NCBI RefSeq assembly: GCF_003194565.2
Contig: NZ_QICH01000002.1
Coordinates: forward strand, 372,001 to 436,000
Origin: Kangiella spongicola
Lineage (GTDB): Bacteria; Pseudomonadota; Gammaproteobacteria; Enterobacterales; Kangiellaceae
Direction: 5' to 3'
Length of the DNA stretch: 64,000 nt
Below are positions 54,543 through 64,000 of this stretch, one piece after another. Made by a program: the position numbers and the translations under genes. Below the pieces are notes generated by a model. The model did no database searches, was not told the origin of the DNA, and saw only the letters and a list, made by a program, of their open reading frames with translations. Every line of letters starts with the position of its first letter. Positions within the stretch are counted from its first letter, which is position 1.

Positions 54543-55993
54543 TGCTCGTCCTTCTTAATCAAACTTTCAAAATCTAAATCAGCTTCAACCCACTTCGGTG
54601 CAAGCGAACCTACATTGCCCGCCCCTTGTGTAACTAACACATCGCCGTCTTCTAAGACGTGGTGTAAGGCTTCAGGTAACTCATCAATCGACTCAACAAA
54701 TATTGGCTCAATCTTTCCGCGCTGACGAATACTGCGACACAGAGCTCGGCTATCGGCTGCCGGAATTGGCTCTTCGCCCGCAGAATAAACTTCAAGCATT
54801 AAGAGCTCATCAACTTCGTTCAGCACGCTACAGAAATCCTCATACAAATCACGTGTACGAGAATAACGGTGTGGTTGATAGACCATGACTAAACGGCGTT
54901 CAGGCCAGCTTTTGCGCAACGCCTTAATAGTAGCGTTGACTTCGCTCGGGTGATGACCATAATCATCCACTAATGTAATTTTTCTGGTGCCTACTTCAAA
55001 ATCACCATACATCTGAAAACGACGACCGATACCTTCGAATTCTTTCAGCGCTTTCTGGATAGCAATGTCACTGACACCATCCTCAGTCGCTACTGCAATC
55101 GCAGCTAATGCATTTTGTACGTTGTGCACACCTGGTAAATTCAGTTCGATATCCAGCTGCCCGACGCAATCTCGACGCACCACTTTAAAGAAACTCTTAG
55201 TGCCACGTTGTTCAAAATCTATCGCTCGCACGTCAGCTTTTTTACTTAAACCGTAAGTCACCGTTGGGCGCGATAAACGAGGTACCAAGTCACACACAGT
55301 TTCATCATCGACACACAACACTGCCAAACCATAGAACGGCAGGTTATGTAAAAACTCTAGAAAGTTACTTTCTAGGTTTTTAAAGTCACCGCCGTAAGTA
55401 TCCATGTGGTCAGCTTCGATATTCGTAACCACAGAAACCATCGGTTGTAAGTGTAAAAACGAGGCATCACTTTCGTCAGCTTCCGCAATAAAGTAGCGAC
55501 TTTTTCCTAGCTTGGCATTTGATCCAGCGCTATTTAGTAAGCCACCGATAACAAAAGTAGGATCGTAGCCACCTTCTGCATAAATACTGGCTAGTAAGCT
55601 TGTAGTTGTGGTTTTACCGTGAGTTCCAGCTACCGCGATGCCGTGTCTAAAGCGCATCAATTCAGCCAACATTTCGGCGCGACGTACAATTGGTACACGG
55701 CGCTCTCTGGCTGCTTCGATTTCTGGATTTTGCTTCGGGATTGCTGTCGAGCAAACCACCACATCCACATCTAAAATATTGTTGCTTCTATGGCCTAGGA
55801 ATATCTCCGCTCCCAAACTTTTAAGACGGTCAGTCACATGGCTTTGACGTAAATCAGAACCACTTACGCTATAGCCCAAATTCAGTAACACCTCAGCGAT
55901 ACCGCTCATACCAGCACCGCCAATTCCAACAAAATGAATTCGCTTAATGCGTCGCATTTCTGGGACAACTTGTTGTGTACTATTTTGTTTCAT
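54539..55993 (-). CDS. murC: UDP-N-acetylmuramate--L-alanine ligase
   Basis: Adds L-Ala to UDP-MurNAc, the first peptide step of peptidoglycan synthesis. 484 residues from the ATG at 55993, which has GGAG seven bases before it. The N-terminal [22 protein letters not shown]-binding [26 protein letters not shown] and [10 protein letters not shown] mark MurC clearly. The start lies inside the 3' end of murG (14-base overlap), so the genes are translationally coupled. Confidence 0.97.
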   Translation of the reverse strand: MKQNSTQQVVPEMRRIKRIHFVGIGGAGMSGIAEVLLNLGYSVSGSDLRQSHVTDRLKSLGAEIFLGHRSNNILDVDVVVCSTAIPKQNPEIEAARERRVPIVRRAEMLAELMRFRHGIAVAGTHGKTTTTSLLASIYAEGGYDPTFVIGGLLNSAGSNAKLGKSRYFIAEADESDASFLHLQPMVSVVTNIEADHMDTYGGDFKNLESNFLEFLHNLPFYGLAVLCVDDETVCDLVPRLSRPTVTYGLSKKADVRAIDFEQRGTKSFFKVVRRDCVGQLDIELNLPGVHNVQNALAAIAVATEDGVSDIAIQKALKEFEGIGRRFQMYGDFEVGTRKITLVDDYGHHPSEVNATIKALRKSWPERRLVMVYQPHRYSRTRDLYEDFCSVLNEVDELLMLEVYSAGEEPIPAADSRALCRSIRQRGKIEPIFVESIDELPEALHHVLEDGDVLVTQGAGNVGSLAPKWVEADLDFESLIKKDEQ

Positions 55994-57212
55994 TAGTATT
56001 CTCCGTAGCTCCATTAGAGGTAGCTTCGTCTTTTACAACTGTCCCTTCTTCGTTGTGTTTCGTTGTGTTCATAATCTCAAACTGCCCAACCGCCGCACGT
56101 TTACAGTACTCTGCAACTTGTTCCGTTGCCTGCGGTTTAGCCAGACTTTTAGCAATTGTAGCCATTTCAATTATTCGGCTTTTGTCATTGGCTAAAGCGG
56201 TAATTAGTTCAGCCAATTTTTCTACGTCTAAATCATGTTGCTGAATAATAATGGCGCCACCTTGATTCGCTAAGTAACGCGCATTATGCGTCTGGTGATC
56301 ATCAACAGCATGCGGATACGGCACAAAGATTGCAGCAGCGCCAGCCATAGCTATTTCAGCAACAGTTAAGGCGCCTGCTCGGCAAATCACTAAATCCGCC
56401 CATTCGTAAGCAGCTGCCATATCATCAATAAACTCAGTTACATCATGTTCGACTAAGTCATTCTCTAATTCTTTATAGCGCGCAGCTACATCACCTAAAT
56501 TGCCACCGCCGCATTGATGGCGAACCTTAATTTTTAAACCATCATTAATGATATCGAGCATGGCTGGAATTTTTTGGTTTAAGACCAATGCGCCACGACT
56601 GCCACCAATAACTAAAATCTTAATCGAGCCTTCTTCTATTTTGATGCGCTCTTTTACCGACATAAGATTCATGAGGTCTGTTCGTACTGGATTACCCACA
56701 GTCGTTAACTTTGCAGTTTCTACAAAAGCTCCCGGGTAAGCCTGCAATGTAATGTTGCTAAAGCGATTAAGTTGTTGATTCGTCATTCCAGCAATAGCAT
56801 TTTGTTCATGCAATACTAATGGCACGCCACACAGTTTTGAGGCAATGCCACCTGGGCCACTCGCGAAACCACCCATCCCTAGGGCAACGTCTGGTTGAAT
56901 TTTCTTAATCGTTTTACGAGCCAACCAAATACTTTTTAGTAACTGAAACGGCGCTTTAATAATCGATGACAAGCCTTTCTTGCGAATACCTTTTACCGGT
57001 AGCAACGTCATTTTAATGTTGTGCTTAGGAACTAACTCTTCTTCCAAGCCACCTTCTGAACCTAACCAGTGCAACTTCCAGCCTTGCTGTTGTAACTCTT
57101 TGCCAACCGCTAACGCAGGGAAAATATGACCACCAGTGCCACCAGCCATCAGCAAGATAGTTTTATTAACTGATTTTTTTGGCATTGTTTTTTGTTCCAC
57201 AGATTGACTCAT
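55980..57212 (-). CDS. murG: UDP-GlcNAc:lipid I N-acetylglucosaminyltransferase
   Basis: Peripheral membrane glycosyltransferase that turns lipid I into lipid II. 410 residues against about 355 in E. coli. Motifs: [50 protein letters not shown] and [12 protein letters not shown]. The extra length is a 15-residue hydrophilic N-terminus and about 30 residues after [10 protein letters not shown] that are rich in Glu, Asn and Thr ([19 protein letters not shown]). Its ATG shares one base with the ftsW stop. Confidence 0.96.
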   Translation of the reverse strand: MSQSVEQKTMPKKSVNKTILLMAGGTGGHIFPALAVGKELQQQGWKLHWLGSEGGLEEELVPKHNIKMTLLPVKGIRKKGLSSIIKAPFQLLKSIWLARKTIKKIQPDVALGMGGFASGPGGIASKLCGVPLVLHEQNAIAGMTNQQLNRFSNITLQAYPGAFVETAKLTTVGNPVRTDLMNLMSVKERIKIEEGSIKILVIGGSRGALVLNQKIPAMLDIINDGLKIKVRHQCGGGNLGDVAARYKELENDLVEHDVTEFIDDMAAAYEWADLVICRAGALTVAEIAMAGAAAIFVPYPHAVDDHQTHNARYLANQGGAIIIQQHDLDVEKLAELITALANDKSRIIEMATIAKSLAKPQATEQVAEYCKRAAVGQFEIMNTTKHNEEGTVVKDEATSNGATENTNETK

Positions 57213-58432
57213 TACGCCTCCCCCTGGCTTTTGCCACGATAAGACTTTTTCGCTGCTGAATACTCGTGCTCTTTGCGACGAACTTCAAAGTCAACTCGCA
57301 ATAACACCGCCATGGCAACACAACTCACAATTAACGAGTTACCACCGTAACTAATAAAGGGTAGCGTTAAGCCTTTTGTTGGCAGCGAACCACTGGCCAC
57401 GCCAATATTTATCAGTGCTTGTAAACTCAACCAAAAGCCAAAACCATAAGACATATAGGCGGCAAAGTAATGCTCCATTTTTAGAGCACGGCGGCCGATA
57501 TGTAAGCTCTTCATAAAAATTATAGCGAACAAGAAAATCACTAAAGCAACACCGATAAATCCGAACTCTTCGGCAAATACTGCAAATACGAAGTCGGTAT
57601 GAGCTTCTGGTAAATACGACAGTTTCTGTACGCTATTTCCTAAACCAGCTCCAAACCAATCGCCACGGCCAAAGGCAATTAGCGACTGCACTAATTGATA
57701 ACCACTACCAAACTGATCAGCCCAAGGATCTAAGAAACTGGTTAAACGCTTCATTCGATAAGGTTCTTGCCAAGCAACGAGCCCCATGACGATGCCGACA
57801 AATGCAGTCAATGTAATGAACTGCCACAAGCGGGCGCCAGCTAAGAACATCATGGCTAAAGCTGTAGCAACGATTACCACCGATGAACCGAAGTCAGGTT
57901 GTAGTAATAAGAACGCAACGACCAGACCAATAACGACTAATGGTTTAATGAAACCACGAATTTGCGTTTGTAGCTCGTCGCTTCGGCGCACCAAATAACC
58001 CGCTAGATAAATCACAATAAAGAACTTCATTAACTCAGCAGGTTGTAAGGTTAATGGACCCAATCCAATCCAACGCTTACTACCGTTTACTTCGCGGCCG
58101 ACAATTAACACCGCGACTAGTAACAAAATCCCTATCAATAACAGTATCGGCCCTTTTTCTTGCCAGAAGCGCGTATCTAACTGTAGCGCGCACACTGAAG
58201 CGACAATGGCTATGGCTAAGTAAATACAATGTCTCACCAAAAAGTGATACTCGTTACCGTTCATGTGATCTTCGGCGTAAGGCATTGAGCTCGACGCTAC
58301 CATCACCACACCAATAGCTAGCAATATGATGACAGGACCTAATAACCATGGATCTAAGCGTGTGCGCGGATCGGAGAGCTTTAACTGCTCTACAAAATCA
58401 CCTAGGCGTAAAGCTTGAGTAATATTCATCAT
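57212..58432 (-). CDS. ftsW: Lipid II polymerase FtsW (SEDS family)
   Basis: Polytopic septal peptidoglycan glycosyltransferase that works with FtsI. 406 residues and about ten helices. Family motifs include WIGLGPLTLQPAELMKFFIV, LLQPDFGSSVVIVATALAMM, YQLVQSLIAFGRGDWFGAGLGNS (quoted in part: SLIAFGRGDWFGAGLGNS), LPEAHTDFVFAVFAEEFGF and LTLPFISYGGNSL, the last typical of FtsW/RodA. Starts with an ATGA overlap with the murD stop. Confidence 0.97.
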   Translation of the reverse strand: MMNITQALRLGDFVEQLKLSDPRTRLDPWLLGPVIILLAIGVVMVASSSMPYAEDHMNGNEYHFLVRHCIYLAIAIVASVCALQLDTRFWQEKGPILLLIGILLLVAVLIVGREVNGSKRWIGLGPLTLQPAELMKFFIVIYLAGYLVRRSDELQTQIRGFIKPLVVIGLVVAFLLLQPDFGSSVVIVATALAMMFLAGARLWQFITLTAFVGIVMGLVAWQEPYRMKRLTSFLDPWADQFGSGYQLVQSLIAFGRGDWFGAGLGNSVQKLSYLPEAHTDFVFAVFAEEFGFIGVALVIFLFAIIFMKSLHIGRRALKMEHYFAAYMSYGFGFWLSLQALINIGVASGSLPTKGLTLPFISYGGNSLIVSCVAMAVLLRVDFEVRRKEHEYSAAKKSYRGKSQGEA

Positions 58433-59748
58433 AAAGCTCCCACCTGTTTTTCAAACTGCTCACCACGCTCAATATAATTTTTGAACATATCCCAACTGGC
58501 ACAAGCTGGTGATAGCAATACACAATCCCCTGATTCACTAAAGGCAACAGCCTGCTCAATGGCTTCGTTCAGATTTGCTACCAGTACAGACTTAGTGGAA
58601 TCGAGTTTGGCAATATCTGCGCCATCTTTACCAAAGCACACCACTTTTTTCACATGGCTTCGAATGCTCTCTTCTAGGCTCGATAAGTCAGCGCCTTTAG
58701 CATCACCGCCAGCGATAAGAATGATTCTTTGATCAAATTGCGGTGCGAAGCTATTAATTGCTGCCACGGTTGCACCAACATTTGTCGCCTTAGAATCGTT
58801 AATAAAGGTCACGCCATTTTTAACAGCGACTAACTGACTGCGATGTGGCATACCACTGTATTCTTTAGCACAAGCAACCACGGCATCATCAATAACCACA
58901 CCAGCCGCTTCTAGTAGTGCAAATGCCGCTGCAACATTCAGGGCGTTATGAGCGCCTTGTAGAGTCAGTTCTTGCAGTTTTAGTACGACTCGTTGACCAC
59001 GTCGCAACTCACCCGAATTAACATCGACCTGCCAATCGCTCGCTTCAGTAAAACCAAAAGACAAACGCTTCGCTTTAGTGCTTTCTGGCTGTGTTAGCTC
59101 ATCTTCTGTGTTTTCGATAATGCTCTCGGCATTTTCAAAAATACGTTGCTTCGCTTCGACATAAGCCTTGTAATCTGCGTAACGATCCAGGTGATCTTCA
59201 CACACATTTAGAATTGTCGCCGCCACTGGCATTAGCGAGTGTGTGGTTTCTAATTGAAAACTCGATAGCTCCAACACCACTACTGCGTCATCACATGTGT
59301 TTTTCAACAAGTCCAAAGCTGGGAGCCCTATATTGCCACCAACTAGCGCCTTTAAGCCGCTTGCCTTAAGTAATTCACCGACCAGCTCTGTGACTGTGCT
59401 TTTACCGTTTGAACCCGTGATAGCGATAACCGGCAAACGATTGGCCTTCGCAAAGAGCTCAATGTCGCCAACAATCTCTACGCCATATTCTTGAGCTTCA
59501 GCAATGTCTGGGTGAGTTACCGCAATCCCCGGACTAACAACTAGTTGCTCATAACCCAGCATCTTTTTGCCATCCCAAGGAATTAAAGCATCGCTTTTAA
59601 TAGCCGCTAATTGGTCGGCACCCGGTGCTTCTGCGCGTGTATCCATGACATCAAAAGGCTGATTGTTTTCAGCTAAATAGCGCGCAACCGAAAGCCCAGT
59701 CTGTCCAAGACCGAGAATCAAACGATTTTTTTGTTCAATTACGTGCAT
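58429..59748 (-). CDS. murD: UDP-N-acetylmuramoyl-L-alanine--D-glutamate ligase
   Basis: Adds D-Glu to UDP-MurNAc-L-Ala. 439 residues; N-terminal LILGLGQTGLSVARYLAEN, ATP-binding ITGSNGKSTVTELVGEL, LELSSFQLETT, NVCEDHLDRYADY and FINDSKATNVGATVAA are diagnostic of MurD. It follows mraY with a 30-base gap and overlaps ftsW by 4 bases. Confidence 0.97.
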   Translation of the reverse strand: MHVIEQKNRLILGLGQTGLSVARYLAENNQPFDVMDTRAEAPGADQLAAIKSDALIPWDGKKMLGYEQLVVSPGIAVTHPDIAEAQEYGVEIVGDIELFAKANRLPVIAITGSNGKSTVTELVGELLKASGLKALVGGNIGLPALDLLKNTCDDAVVVLELSSFQLETTHSLMPVAATILNVCEDHLDRYADYKAYVEAKQRIFENAESIIENTEDELTQPESTKAKRLSFGFTEASDWQVDVNSGELRRGQRVVLKLQELTLQGAHNALNVAAAFALLEAAGVVIDDAVVACAKEYSGMPHRSQLVAVKNGVTFINDSKATNVGATVAAINSFAPQFDQRIILIAGGDAKGADLSSLEESIRSHVKKVVCFGKDGADIAKLDSTKSVLVANLNEAIEQAVAFSESGDCVLLSPACASWDMFKNYIERGEQFEKQVGAL

Positions 59749-59778
59749 TAACTTTAAATACCTTTTCTTAGCTTTTTT

Positions 59779-60858
59779 TTAACGAATCTTCAGTGTTGCC
59801 AAACCAATCAACACAAGAATCAACGATATAATCCAGAAACGAACAATTACTCGAGGCTCTGGCCAGCCTTTTAATTCATAATGATGATGTAACGGTGCCA
59901 TGCGGAAGATACGCTTACCGGTTAGCTTGTAAGAGCCAACTTGTAAAATGACCGAAACCGTCTCGATAACGAACACACCACCCATAATAAATAGCACTAA
60001 CTCCTGACGAACCAGCACGGCAATAGTGCCAAGCGCGGCGCCTAAACCTAACGCCCCCACGTCGCCCATGAAGACTTGCGCTGGGTAAGTGTTAAACCAT
60101 AAGAATCCTAAGCCTGCGCCAACAATTGCAGCACAGAAAATCACCAACTCACCTACGCCTTGGATATAAGGAATCGAGAGGTATTCTGAGAAGACCTGGT
60201 TACCCGTAAGGTATGCGAAGATACCTAAGCCACCGGCTACTAGAACTGTCGGTAAAATCGCCAGGCCATCTAACCCATCAGTTAAGTTGACCGCATTACT
60301 GGTGCCGACAATCACGAAATAGGTCATGAAGATAAACATCAAACCTAATTGCGGCATCACGTCCTTAACGAATGGAATTAGTAGCTGAGTTTCCTGGGGG
60401 CTGGCCGTGTAGAATAAATAAATGGCGATACCTGCACCAATCAACGACTGCCATAAATACTTCCAACGAGCGATTAAGCCTTTTGGATCTTTGCGTACTA
60501 ACTTGATGTAATCGTCAGCAAGACCAATTAAACCGAAGCCTACAATTGCGACTAAACAAACCCACAAGTAGCGATTTTCTAACTCGCCCCAAAGCAAACA
60601 TGCCAAGACAATCGCAACGATAATCAAGGCACCGCCCATAGTCGGCGTGCCCGCTTTGCTCAAGTGTGTTTTTGGGCCATCGTCACGAACAGTTTGACCT
60701 ATCTGATAGGTGCTCAAGCGACGAATCATTGGAGGTCCTACTATCAACGAAATACCCAGTGCCGTTAACACACTCAATATCGATCTAAAGGTTAAGTATT
60801 GGAATACGTTAAAGCCTGAGTAAAATTGTGATAGATATTCTGCCAACCAGGTTAGCAT
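59779..60858 (-). CDS. mraY: Phospho-N-acetylmuramoyl-pentapeptide transferase
   Basis: Integral membrane enzyme that transfers phospho-MurNAc-pentapeptide to undecaprenyl phosphate, forming lipid I. 359 residues with about ten helices. The aspartate motif [16 protein letters not shown] and [25 protein letters not shown] and [15 protein letters not shown] are all intact. It starts 2 bases after the murF stop. Confidence 0.98.
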   Translation of the reverse strand: MLTWLAEYLSQFYSGFNVFQYLTFRSILSVLTALGISLIVGPPMIRRLSTYQIGQTVRDDGPKTHLSKAGTPTMGGALIIVAIVLACLLWGELENRYLWVCLVAIVGFGLIGLADDYIKLVRKDPKGLIARWKYLWQSLIGAGIAIYLFYTASPQETQLLIPFVKDVMPQLGLMFIFMTYFVIVGTSNAVNLTDGLDGLAILPTVLVAGGLGIFAYLTGNQVFSEYLSIPYIQGVGELVIFCAAIVGAGLGFLWFNTYPAQVFMGDVGALGLGAALGTIAVLVRQELVLFIMGGVFVIETVSVILQVGSYKLTGKRIFRMAPLHHHYELKGWPEPRVIVRFWIISLILVLIGLATLKIR

Positions 60859-60860
60859 GG

Positions 60861-62258
60861 TTAACCTCCCCTCTTTTCTGTTTGTTGTGACTCTTGTAAC
60901 GCTTGTACTACCTGTTCCATGCGAGCACTGCGCGAGCCTTTTACTAAAATTATTTGTGTTGAGTTTATTTCACTCAGCAAGGTTGCAATCAACGCCTCTT
61001 TATCTGCGAAATATTTTGCGCCTTGACCGAATGCCTCAACGGTATGTGCGACTTCTTTACCGGTCGCATAAAGTTTCGAAACCCCTTTGTCCTTGGCGTA
61101 TTGCCCTATTTCTTTATGGTAATGAGCGCTCTCAGTTCCAAGCTCCCCCATATCACCAAAGACAAATACATGCTCACCCGCTTTATTAACCAAAACGTCG
61201 ATGGCAGCTTTGACAGAGCCAACGCTAGCGTTATAAGTGTCATCAATAATCAGAGTGCCTTGCTGTCCCGCGATTAGGTTTAATCGGCCTTTCACTGCGC
61301 CAGCTTCTTCTAGACCACGCTTAATGGTTTCTATATCCACATCAAGTTGACTGCAAATTGCAGCTGCAACTAAAGCGTTAGATACATTGTGGAAGCCAGC
61401 CAGTTGTAAGCTAATTGTGGCGCTTTCTTTACCCGTAAGATGTCTTTTAATCAATTCAAATGTCACCAACCCTGCTGAGTTTAGGTGCACATTATTAGCG
61501 CTAAAGTGGGCATCTTTATGGCGAGACACTGTAACTTTATGACAGTCAATAAACTCTTCCTGCCACTGTGAAGCGAACTCACAATCTAGGTTAATGATTG
61601 CCGTGCCATTGGCATCAAGTGCTTGATAAATCTCTGATTTTGCTTTTGCTACGCCTTCGATCGAGCCGAAGCCTTCGAGGTGAGCAGGTTCCACATTATT
61701 AATCACACTGACGTCAGGCATAGCCAGACTCGCACAATAGGCAATCTCACCTTGGTGATTCGCGCCCATTTCAATCACTGCATATTCGTGCTCTTTTGTT
61801 AGCTCTAAGAGTGTCAGCGGCACACCAATATGATTATTAAAGTTGCCTTTAGTCGCTAGAACACTCTCCTTATTATCAGAGCTTTTTATGCGTAAAATCG
61901 ATGCGACTAACTCTTTTACCGTTGTCTTGCCTGCGCTACCAGTAATTCCCACCACTTTTGGGTTTACTTCTTGACGCACTAAGCGCGCTAACTGGCCTAA
62001 GGATTTTTCTGTATCTTCAACAATGATTTGCGGTAGAGCCGATTCTACTTTTTTGCTGACCATTAAAGCTGCGGCGCCTTGTTTCTCCGCTACATCAATA
62101 AACTCATGAGCATCGAAGCGCTCGCCAACCAGAGCAATAAACAAAGCGCCAGTACAGTCTGCGCGACTGTCTGTTAGTACCTTTTCAATGGTTAAGTCAG
62201 CACCGACTAACTCTCCAGCACAGAACTCTGCAATAGCAGATAACTTCAACGGAATCAT
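60861..62258 (-). CDS. murF: UDP-N-acetylmuramoyl-tripeptide--D-alanyl-D-alanine ligase
   Basis: Adds D-Ala-D-Ala to the UDP-MurNAc-tripeptide. 465 residues; ATP-binding [49 protein letters not shown] and [20 protein letters not shown] (20 residues) mark MurF. The C-terminal [17 protein letters not shown] is typical. Its start overlaps the murE stop by 4 bases. Confidence 0.97.
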   Translation of the reverse strand: MIPLKLSAIAEFCAGELVGADLTIEKVLTDSRADCTGALFIALVGERFDAHEFIDVAEKQGAAALMVSKKVESALPQIIVEDTEKSLGQLARLVRQEVNPKVVGITGSAGKTTVKELVASILRIKSSDNKESVLATKGNFNNHIGVPLTLLELTKEHEYAVIEMGANHQGEIAYCASLAMPDVSVINNVEPAHLEGFGSIEGVAKAKSEIYQALDANGTAIINLDCEFASQWQEEFIDCHKVTVSRHKDAHFSANNVHLNSAGLVTFELIKRHLTGKESATISLQLAGFHNVSNALVAAAICSQLDVDIETIKRGLEEAGAVKGRLNLIAGQQGTLIIDDTYNASVGSVKAAIDVLVNKAGEHVFVFGDMGELGTESAHYHKEIGQYAKDKGVSKLYATGKEVAHTVEAFGQGAKYFADKEALIATLLSEINSTQIILVKGSRSARMEQVVQALQESQQTEKRGG

Positions 62259-63802
62259 ACTAAGTCCTCCATCAAAGCTTTCACTGACTCAAGATCGCTA
62301 TAATCAATTTTTTCAGTGCCGATGACCTGGTAATCTTCGTGACCTTTACCTGCGACTAAGATCATGTCCTGTGGCTTGGCGTGCTCAAGTGCATATTTAA
62401 TAGCTTCGAAACGACTGCTAATGTACGGCGTCTCTTGATTTGTCATGCCTTGGCGAATCATGCTAACAATCTCGTCGCGCTCTTCGGTGCGCGGATTATC
62501 GTCAGTAATAATCACTTTATCTGCGGTAGCTTCCGCTACCTTGCCCATGATGGCGCGCTTAGAGCTATCACGATCGCCACCGCAGCCGAAAATTGCCCAA
62601 ACGTCGCCTTCATCACAATGTGCTTTCAATGCTTGGATCGCTTTTTCGAGTGCATCAGGGGTATGCGCATAATCCACAACAACTGTGGCTTTACCGTCGG
62701 CGTTGAACTGATGCATTCTGCCTGGAACCGAGCGTGCCGAGTTTAGCGCCACAATCCACTTGTTACTATCGCCAAGCATCGCACCTAAAGCGCCAGCGAC
62801 AGCCATTAAATTCGATAAGTTAAACTGCCCAAGTAACTCTGAGTGTAACTTGGCGCTGCCCCAAGGCGTGTGTAAATCTGCCTTTAAGCCATTCAAGCTC
62901 AGTTCAACCTGATCACTTGTAATCCAGTTTTCGATATTAAGCTCAGAGTTTTGACCCGCCTGGCTATAAGCAATCTTTTTGCATTTAATAGCATCGTCTT
63001 GTAATAAACGACGACCGTATTCATCGTCAGCGTTTATCACCGCAGCTTTCAAATCTTTTTTCAGGAACAACTCGCGCTTGGCTTGGAAGTAAGACTCCAT
63101 ATCACCGTGATAATCAAGGTGATCAACCGACAAATTGGTGAATACTACAACGCTAAATTCAACACCGTTAATGCGACCTTGCTGCAAACCATGGGAAGAA
63201 ACTTCCATCGTCATGTAATGATTTTTCTGCTGCAGGTACTCGCCGCAAATACGCTGCAACGAAACTGGGTCTGGCGTGGTGTTAGTCGTCGCCTTCAAAG
63301 CAGTCGGGTTGCCGTTACCGATGGTGCTTAGCATTAATGTAGGGTAGTTCAAAAACTCCAACGCCTGCGCTAATAAATAGCAACAACTGGTTTTACCGTT
63401 AGTTCCCGTTATGCCTGTTACAGACATTTTTCGTGTAGGGTTACCGTAAAAACGTGCTGCAATATCGCCACTGGCTTGCACTAAATCTGTCACTGCAATA
63501 AGTGGGATGCCTTTTAAGATCGATACATCACCACCGCTTTCAACAAACTCTTCCAAACCATTTTTTTCTGCAACTATCACCGCTGCGCCAGCTTTTACAG
63601 CTTGGGTCATATAAGCGCGGCCATCGGTCGCTAAACCTGGATATGCAATGAAGAGCGAGCCGTCTGTGATTGCTCGACTGTCTAAACTCACATTTGTAAC
63701 TTCGATTGAGCCGAGCTCACCAAGTTGCTCTTTACTGATAACTTTTTTCAATACTTTTGACAGCGCTTGAGCCTTAAAGCTATTCGCTTTGGCATTAGTC
63801 AT
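62255..63802 (-). CDS. murE: UDP-N-acetylmuramoyl-L-alanyl-D-glutamate--2,6-diaminopimelate ligase
   Basis: Adds meso-diaminopimelate to the growing peptide. 515 residues; ATP-binding VTGITGTNGKTSCCYLLAQ, TNLSVDHLDYHGDMESYFQA (20 residues), VVDYAHTPDALEKA and the specificity motif DDNPRTEE, whose DNPR selects meso-DAP over lysine. This supports a Gram-negative DAP-type wall. It overlaps the ftsI stop by 8 bases. Confidence 0.97.
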   Translation of the reverse strand: MTNAKANSFKAQALSKVLKKVISKEQLGELGSIEVTNVSLDSRAITDGSLFIAYPGLATDGRAYMTQAVKAGAAVIVAEKNGLEEFVESGGDVSILKGIPLIAVTDLVQASGDIAARFYGNPTRKMSVTGITGTNGKTSCCYLLAQALEFLNYPTLMLSTIGNGNPTALKATTNTTPDPVSLQRICGEYLQQKNHYMTMEVSSHGLQQGRINGVEFSVVVFTNLSVDHLDYHGDMESYFQAKRELFLKKDLKAAVINADDEYGRRLLQDDAIKCKKIAYSQAGQNSELNIENWITSDQVELSLNGLKADLHTPWGSAKLHSELLGQFNLSNLMAVAGALGAMLGDSNKWIVALNSARSVPGRMHQFNADGKATVVVDYAHTPDALEKAIQALKAHCDEGDVWAIFGCGGDRDSSKRAIMGKVAEATADKVIITDDNPRTEERDEIVSMIRQGMTNQETPYISSRFEAIKYALEHAKPQDMILVAGKGHEDYQVIGTEKIDYSDLESVKALMEDLV

Positions 63803-64000
63803 GATTGCCCCCTCGCTGTCCCACGCCAGCTGTCACAGTGGCTATGGCTGGTTGTTTCAGCTCACCATCAGGAGCGACGTTTAATAAGTGCAAAGCTGTA
63901 TCTGCGACTTTAGCGAACACTGGCGCTGATACTGTACCGCCGTAATAGCTATCGCCCGCAGGCTCATCGACCATCACCACGATGGCAAACTTTGGATCAG
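63795..64000 (-). CDS. ftsI: Peptidoglycan D,D-transpeptidase FtsI (PBP3), C-terminal fragment
   Basis: Only the last 67 or so codons are in the window; the gene continues beyond 64000. The visible sequence DPKFAIVVMVDEPAGDSYYG and GGTVSAPVFAKVADTALHLL matches the end of the transpeptidase domain of class B penicillin-binding proteins, and the position before murE is that of ftsI in the dcw cluster. The catalytic serine, SxN and KSG motifs lie outside the window. The final stretch ATVTAGVGQRGGNHD is a short tail. Confidence 0.88.
   Translation of the reverse strand, partial: DPKFAIVVMVDEPAGDSYYGGTVSAPVFAKVADTALHLLNVAPDGELKQPAIATVTAGVGQRGGNHD

Overview
The window looks like a piece of a Gram-negative gammaproteobacterial chromosome. 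It has a meso-DAP-type MurE, a classical dcw cluster followed by lpxC, type IV pilus genes, homodimeric AceE, AmpD/AmpE, QueF and a DciA-type helicase loader. My best guess at the lineage is Kangiella or a close relative, a heterotroph rich in peptidases and peptide transporters. That guess comes from gene content and order, not from a database search. I saw no rRNA, tRNA, prophage, CRISPR array or complete insertion sequence.

Left part (1-11.1 kb): a minus-strand DNA-repair group (AlkB-like dioxygenase, AcuI-type oxidoreductase, AddB-like nuclease, AddA-like UvrD helicase cut by the window edge), then a POT peptide transporter with an unusual periplasmic insert, queF, a small EF-hand protein and rlmM. 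From 11.2 to 25.3 kb there are mostly single genes: an RsmC-like methyltransferase, an SpmA-SpmB fusion, a secreted DUF11 protein with a small secreted partner, ttcA, a thioesterase, an M13 and an S9 (DPP-IV) peptidase, a sorbosone dehydrogenase-like protein, an EamA exporter and a lipoprotein. From 25.5 to 31.5 kb lies the pyruvate dehydrogenase operon aceE-aceF-lpdA, with operator-like palindromes in front of aceE and a repeat element between aceF and lpdA.

Middle part (31.7-44.4 kb): ampD-ampE, nadC, coaE-zapD, and the pilus genes (two pilins, pilB, pilC, pilD), then yacG and mutT. The spaces between these genes are filled with interspersed palindromic repeats of several kinds: short REP-like hairpins, two longer composite elements with conserved cores, and runs of half-units. 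They recur at about 34.2-34.7, 36.3-36.8, 42.5-43.1 and 43.6-44.0 kb, with one more copy at 27.0 kb. A small intact GIY-YIG nuclease gene sits inside this array, and its possible link to the repeats is the most interesting hypothesis here.

Right part (44.4-64 kb): secA, an M23 (LytM) peptidase where enterobacteria have secM, dciA on the opposite strand, lpxC, and then the dcw cluster read toward lower coordinates: ftsI (partial), murE, murF, mraY, murD, ftsW, murG, murC, ddl, ftsQ, ftsA, ftsZ. Most of these genes overlap or are only a few bases apart. Together they make and polymerise the peptidoglycan precursor and assemble the divisome. The lpxC leader carries a helically phased 11-bp repeat.
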